Shown here in pieces: positions 60,994-64,000 of a DNA stretch of 64,000 nucleotides (position 1 is the first letter of the stretch; each line of letters begins with the position of its first letter). The notes beneath the pieces are model-generated. The model did not search any database. It saw only the letters and a list, made by a program, of their open reading frames with translations, and had not been told where the DNA came from. The position numbers and the translations under genes were made by a program. The stretch comes from Thermodesulfobacteriota bacterium. GTDB lineage: Bacteria > Desulfobacterota > UBA8473. The stretch covers positions 19,860 through 83,859 of the forward strand of contig JBFLWQ010000014.1 of the NCBI GenBank assembly GCA_040757775.1, in the 5' to 3' direction.

Positions 60994-61103
60994 GGAATAG
61001 GTGCATTTTCAAGAGAAAATTTGAATTCGCAATTCAATGTAAATGGGTAAATCTAAATAATTTTTGGTGATTTGTCAAGGAAAAAACTGACAATATAAAT
61101 TGT

Positions 61104-61607
61104 TCACCTACTTAACGCTATACTCAGAGCTGTAGTTAACTTGATGGTGTCCTCATCCGCCTTTCTCAGTCGGGTGCAAACCAATTGGGCAATATTCTTC
61201 ACAATCTTAAAACCCATTCTTGGGTCTTTATCTGCCAGTTTTTGAAAATCTTCCTTTTTTATTTCACAAAGGGTACAATTACTAATCGCAATAACGGAGG
61301 CAGTTCGGACATTCTCCTCCAGTAGCCCCACTTCACCAAATATTATGTGGTCACCGGCACTCAACCGTGTCAGTATCTTTTCTTTTTCTTCAAAACCTTG
61401 CCCGTCGATTTTCATGGTCAACGTCTTGGACACTTCAACTGATCCATCCATTATGATGTACATACTATCACCTACATCCCCTTCCTGAATGATTACTGAC
61501 CCCTCAGGAACATTAATCTCCTTCATTATCCCTATAATTTTTTCAATCTCTTCTGTAGTTAAGTCAGCAAAGACAGAAATCTCTTTCAAAAAAGCAACGT
61601 TGTCCAT
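61104..61607 (-). CDS. cyclic nucleotide-binding domain protein
   Basis: The 167-residue protein is one CNBD: IMKEINVPEGSVIIQEGDVG, DSMYIIMDGSVEVSK, SAGDHIIFGEVGLLEENVRT (phosphate-binding cassette region) and the C-helix. There is no DNA-binding domain, so unlike Crp it is not a transcription factor. It lies 35 bp downstream of a potassium-channel gene on the same strand, which makes a regulatory subunit for that channel a reasonable inference, but the binding-cassette Arg is seen only as NVRT. Confidence 0.87.
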   Translation of the reverse strand: MDNVAFLKEISVFADLTTEEIEKIIGIMKEINVPEGSVIIQEGDVGDSMYIIMDGSVEVSKTLTMKIDGQGFEEKEKILTRLSAGDHIIFGEVGLLEENVRTASVIAISNCTLCEIKKEDFQKLADKDPRMGFKIVKNIAQLVCTRLRKADEDTIKLTTALSIALSR

Positions 61608-61642
61608 AGTTTCTCCAGTAAGCTTTGACTTTTACGAGTCCA

Positions 61643-62869
61643 TCAGATGTTAACCACTGAACGTTTTCCTTTTCTAAATCTTTTGCTGCTAATAATTATA
61701 GCAAAATCGTTTTTTGTTATAATGTAATCATCCTCTGGGTTTATATTAACCTCAATCTCTTCTTTATCAGAGAAATAGTCCTTGTCAGACTCTTCAAATT
61801 TTTTCTTTATAAACATATCGATAGCCGAGACATCGTCAGACAAAATATCATCTAACTGCAACCCCTTTTTTTCAGTTAATATACCAATAAGAACTGAATT
61901 GTGCCTCTCTCTTAGAAATTGCACCAACTCTCCATATTTTTTTCCAACAAACCTATCTGGTATTTCAATTTTTTCCAGTCTATGCTCCTCATCATATGAT
62001 AACAGGCTGGAAATCACTTTGGATAACCCTGGGTGTACTGTAGCACTGGCTAATAGTTCTCCTATATGTTCGTCCCTTACGATAATTTCGTCTACATTTG
62101 CCCTCTTTAAATGCTGTTTGTTCTCTATGCTCAATAGCTCTGCACAGGTTCTGACATTTGGGGCTATCGTCTTTATGGCAAGGGTCCCCAGAGCTGTCCG
62201 TTCATCAGCTTTCTGTAAAGCGTGATCTCCGGACGTATCGGCAAGGACTATGGCATACTTGGCCTTTTTTATGTTGGCACGGTTCAATACATCTTCATGA
62301 ATAAAATTACCTCTAATAAACTTAAAATTATATCTTTCATACTTAGACCTCAGAGAATCTATCTCATCTACAGAGAGTTCGTTTACGATTACAATGGTGT
62401 TCTTCTTTGTATGGTCATCCAGTGTAAACACTTTAATTGCCTTTTCAGCGTTTGAATTCCAGCCACAGATGACAATGTGATCCTTATCTTTAATTTGTTC
62501 CAACCCTCTTCCCTCCTTGATCTTTTGCTGAACAAATAACGAGGCTATGGTAGCGGTTACAATGGAAAGCAACCCAATCCCTGAAAACATTAGTACCAGA
62601 CCAACCAGTTTTCCAGCTAATGTGCTGGGCACTTTGTCTCCATATCCTACTGTTGTAACCGTAACTACTGCCCACCAAAATGCATCTCCGACAGTCCTGA
62701 TAGAAGCATGTATCGCCTTATGCTCAAAGTAATAGATGCCGACAGAACAGAGAGACAAAACCAAAAAGGTTAAGCCCATCACCTTAAACAGGTGCTCCCT
62801 CCTGATAGTGAGAAATATTTTATTCAAGAAACCTAATGCATTATCTAGAAAACGATATATTTTTTGCAT
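61643..62869 (-). CDS. potassium channel protein with TrkA-N (RCK) domain
   Basis: The 408-residue protein has two membrane helices (about residues 27-48 and 85-110) flanking a pore loop with the selectivity filter VTVTTVGYGDKVPS. The RCK domain follows: DHIVICGWNSNAEKAI (Rossmann glycine motif, here GWNSN, with the third Gly replaced) and IKKAKYAIVLADTS, then a TrkA-C-like C-terminus (FVGKKYGELVQFLRE). It is a Kch/MthK-type K+ channel in the inner membrane. The partner may be the CNBD protein encoded next. Confidence 0.92.
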   Translation of the reverse strand: MQKIYRFLDNALGFLNKIFLTIRREHLFKVMGLTFLVLSLCSVGIYYFEHKAIHASIRTVGDAFWWAVVTVTTVGYGDKVPSTLAGKLVGLVLMFSGIGLLSIVTATIASLFVQQKIKEGRGLEQIKDKDHIVICGWNSNAEKAIKVFTLDDHTKKNTIVIVNELSVDEIDSLRSKYERYNFKFIRGNFIHEDVLNRANIKKAKYAIVLADTSGDHALQKADERTALGTLAIKTIAPNVRTCAELLSIENKQHLKRANVDEIIVRDEHIGELLASATVHPGLSKVISSLLSYDEEHRLEKIEIPDRFVGKKYGELVQFLRERHNSVLIGILTEKKGLQLDDILSDDVSAIDMFIKKKFEESDKDYFSDKEEIEVNINPEDDYIITKNDFAIIISSKRFRKGKRSVVNI

Positions 62870-62905
62870 AAGAGGTTTTATAGACTATTACTTTGCAATC
62901 GTAAT

Positions 62906-63763
62906 TTATACTTTCAGGCACATTAGCCCAGTCTTTTCAGTCATAAAACGGTCAAATCCGTCATCGTCAAGCTTGAAACGTTGCCCCAGAAACTCCTCCA
63001 CTATGGGGCCTCCGGAATATACTGCTTTCGGAGCATCAGAGAGAACAGCTTCCAAAATGAGGTCGGCAATCAAATCCGGTCCTGGAATAGAAATGCTGGC
63101 AAATACCTTCCCCAAACTGGCACCGGAAGCCTGGTAAACTGGCTTATAATCAGAGGCGGTTCTGGAGAGAAGGTCACCGGTCATTTGATTGGCCACCTCA
63201 TTAAATTCTGTGGCTATTGCACCAGGTCGAATTGCAACTACTCTTATTCCAAAAGGACGTACCTCCATACGCAGCGCATCAGTAACAGCCTCTAAAGCAT
63301 GTTTTGTAGAGGCATAAACCCCGCCCAGGGGAAAGGTGAATTTCCCGGCTATGGAGCTGAGATTGACAATGGTCCCTTTCCTGAACTGGCGCATGCCCGG
63401 CAAACACGCCTGGGTAATCCGTATCATAGCAAAGAGATTTACCTCAAAAATACGCCTGACGGCCTCTATGGAGACATCCTCCAGGGCTCCTCGTACACTG
63501 TATCCGGCGTTGTTAATGAGAACAGAGACAGGCTCCTGCAGACTTGAAATCTCACGGCAGAATCTTTCAATTTCCTCGGGATCTGACAGGTCTATCTGTC
63601 GTGGAATAATGCCCTGAACCTTATCTGCTAGTTCAGCAAGACGATCTCTACGCCTGGCTGCTGCAATTACTTTAAAACCTTTCCCTGCTAGTTTTATAGC
63701 TGTTTCTCTTCCTATCCCACTGCTTGCCCCTGTTACTAGAGCTGTTTGTCCTTTTTCTCCCAT
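62906..63763 (-). CDS. short-chain dehydrogenase/reductase
   Basis: The 285-residue oxidoreductase has TGASSGIG (residues 11-18), an NNAGYS and SSIAG segment and the catalytic YASTK (Tyr and Lys), with PGAIATEF after it, so it is a classical SDR using NAD(P)H. The Arg in AARRRDRL after strand 2 suggests NADP preference. Members with this C-terminal extension act on steroids, sugars or acyl compounds. It begins a minus-strand unit followed by the channel gene 36 bp later. Substrate unknown. Confidence 0.9.
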   Translation of the reverse strand: MGEKGQTALVTGASSGIGRETAIKLAGKGFKVIAAARRRDRLAELADKVQGIIPRQIDLSDPEEIERFCREISSLQEPVSVLINNAGYSVRGALEDVSIEAVRRIFEVNLFAMIRITQACLPGMRQFRKGTIVNLSSIAGKFTFPLGGVYASTKHALEAVTDALRMEVRPFGIRVVAIRPGAIATEFNEVANQMTGDLLSRTASDYKPVYQASGASLGKVFASISIPGPDLIADLILEAVLSDAPKAVYSGGPIVEEFLGQRFKLDDDGFDRFMTEKTGLMCLKV

Positions 63764-63904
63764 TTTAACCTCCCAGTCAAGACATTATCCCTTCCCAGCG
63801 TCTTTTCTTTGCAATTATACCTTCTATCTAAAAATAAATATATCATAAAAATAATAAAGCCTCTACAATAAATGGTAGTGCCTCACTTTGAAAAAAAATA
63901 ATTC

Positions 63905-63933
63905 TTGCCATGCTTGAGCGGTTATGTTATGCT
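63905..63933 (+). promoter_or_regulatory. candidate sigma-70 promoter for the right-edge gene
   Basis: TTGCCA (63905-63910), 17 bases, TATGCT (63928-63933). The predicted start coincides with the ATG at 63940, so the message would be leaderless if this is real. The rest of 63764-63904 shows nothing. Confidence 0.35.
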
Positions 63934-63939
63934 GTAGGC

Positions 63940-64000
63940 ATGGATAAACAAAAGAAAAGACAAGATATAAATGAATTAGCTTTTAATGTAGTCCAGCAAG
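63940..64000 (+). CDS. start of a small conserved protein (C-terminus outside window)
   Basis: Twenty codons are visible: ATG, then DKQKKRQDINELAFNVVQQ. This N-terminus resembles small basic proteins in which a KRQDxNExAFxxVxQAT start is followed by a Gly/Ala/Lys-rich histone H1-like repeat (family seen in many bacteria, function unclear). The rest is not in the window, so the call is a guess from a short match. No ribosome-binding site precedes it. Confidence 0.5.
   Translation, partial: MDKQKKRQDINELAFNVVQQ

Noticed and set aside
61782..62225. 147-residue plus-strand open frame opposite the potassium channel
   Set aside because: Serine/isoleucine-rich shadow of the RCK domain without any start signal.
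1..64000. CRISPR arrays, prophage or complete insertion sequences
   Set aside because: All repeats found are short heptamer arrays or dispersed palindromes without spacers, and no transposase, integrase or cas gene was seen.

Overview
The window reads as chromosomal DNA of an AT-leaning, Gram-negative, probably anaerobic and uncultivated bacterium. The gene order ffh-rpsP-KH-rimM-trmD-SPOUT methyltransferase-rplS-rnhB-yraN, sigma-54-type pilin promoters, LipA/LipM lipoate synthesis, cobalamin-binding radical SAM enzymes and a heptose-phosphate adenylyltransferase (hence lipopolysaccharide) fit Desulfobacterota or Nitrospirota-like lineages best. That placement is inference; there is no rRNA in the window. 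No phage, complete insertion sequence or CRISPR array was seen, but the sequence is rich in short dispersed repeats.

Layout. 0-4.2 kb (minus): a pair of M16 peptidase-family proteins, a DUF2284 protein and an AT-rich orphan. 4.2-10.1 kb: repeat-filled gap, a small three-gene group of unknown function, two MFS transporters, a MaoC-like protein and a zinc-ribbon/winged-helix protein. 10.2-16.3 kb: methyltransferase, SPFH protein, overlapping lipA-lipM, and two tail-to-tail PaaK-like CoA ligases. 16.5-17.8 kb: HigA-like antitoxin beside a decayed toxin, a secreted small protein and tRNA-Ala(CGC). 17.9-27.6 kb (minus): lepA, lepB, pyrR, two amidohydrolase-like proteins, argG, argH and an M20 peptidase. 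27.8-29.1 kb: two type IV pilin genes, the first frameshifted, the second intact, each with a GG-N10-GC promoter.

29.2-46.8 kb (plus) is the most distinctive part: two DUF2723 GT-C-like membrane proteins, a DPM1-like GT2 glycosyltransferase, a membrane-TPR protein, three consecutive B12-binding radical SAM proteins, an LPG-synthase-type membrane protein, a nitroreductase-methyltransferase fusion, an alpha/alpha-toroid-like protein, a NodB deacetylase and a TPR protein. Together they look like an assembly line for an unusual lipid-linked glycan, next to the major pilin. 46.8-55.6 kb: ABC exporter pair, small membrane proteins, prepilin peptidase and a minor-pilin operon (FimT/GspH, PilV, PilW, PilX types) with an HD-GYP-like protein in the middle, then rfaE2.

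55.6-64 kb (minus): the SRP/ribosome-maturation operon, an ion channel with a cyclic-nucleotide-binding protein, an SDR, and the first codons of another gene at the right edge. Repeats are a theme: heptameric arrays (one inside the pilV leader), a MITE-like element in two inverted copies, a 21-bp perfect hairpin over a stop codon, and a roughly 60-bp element in front of two genes.
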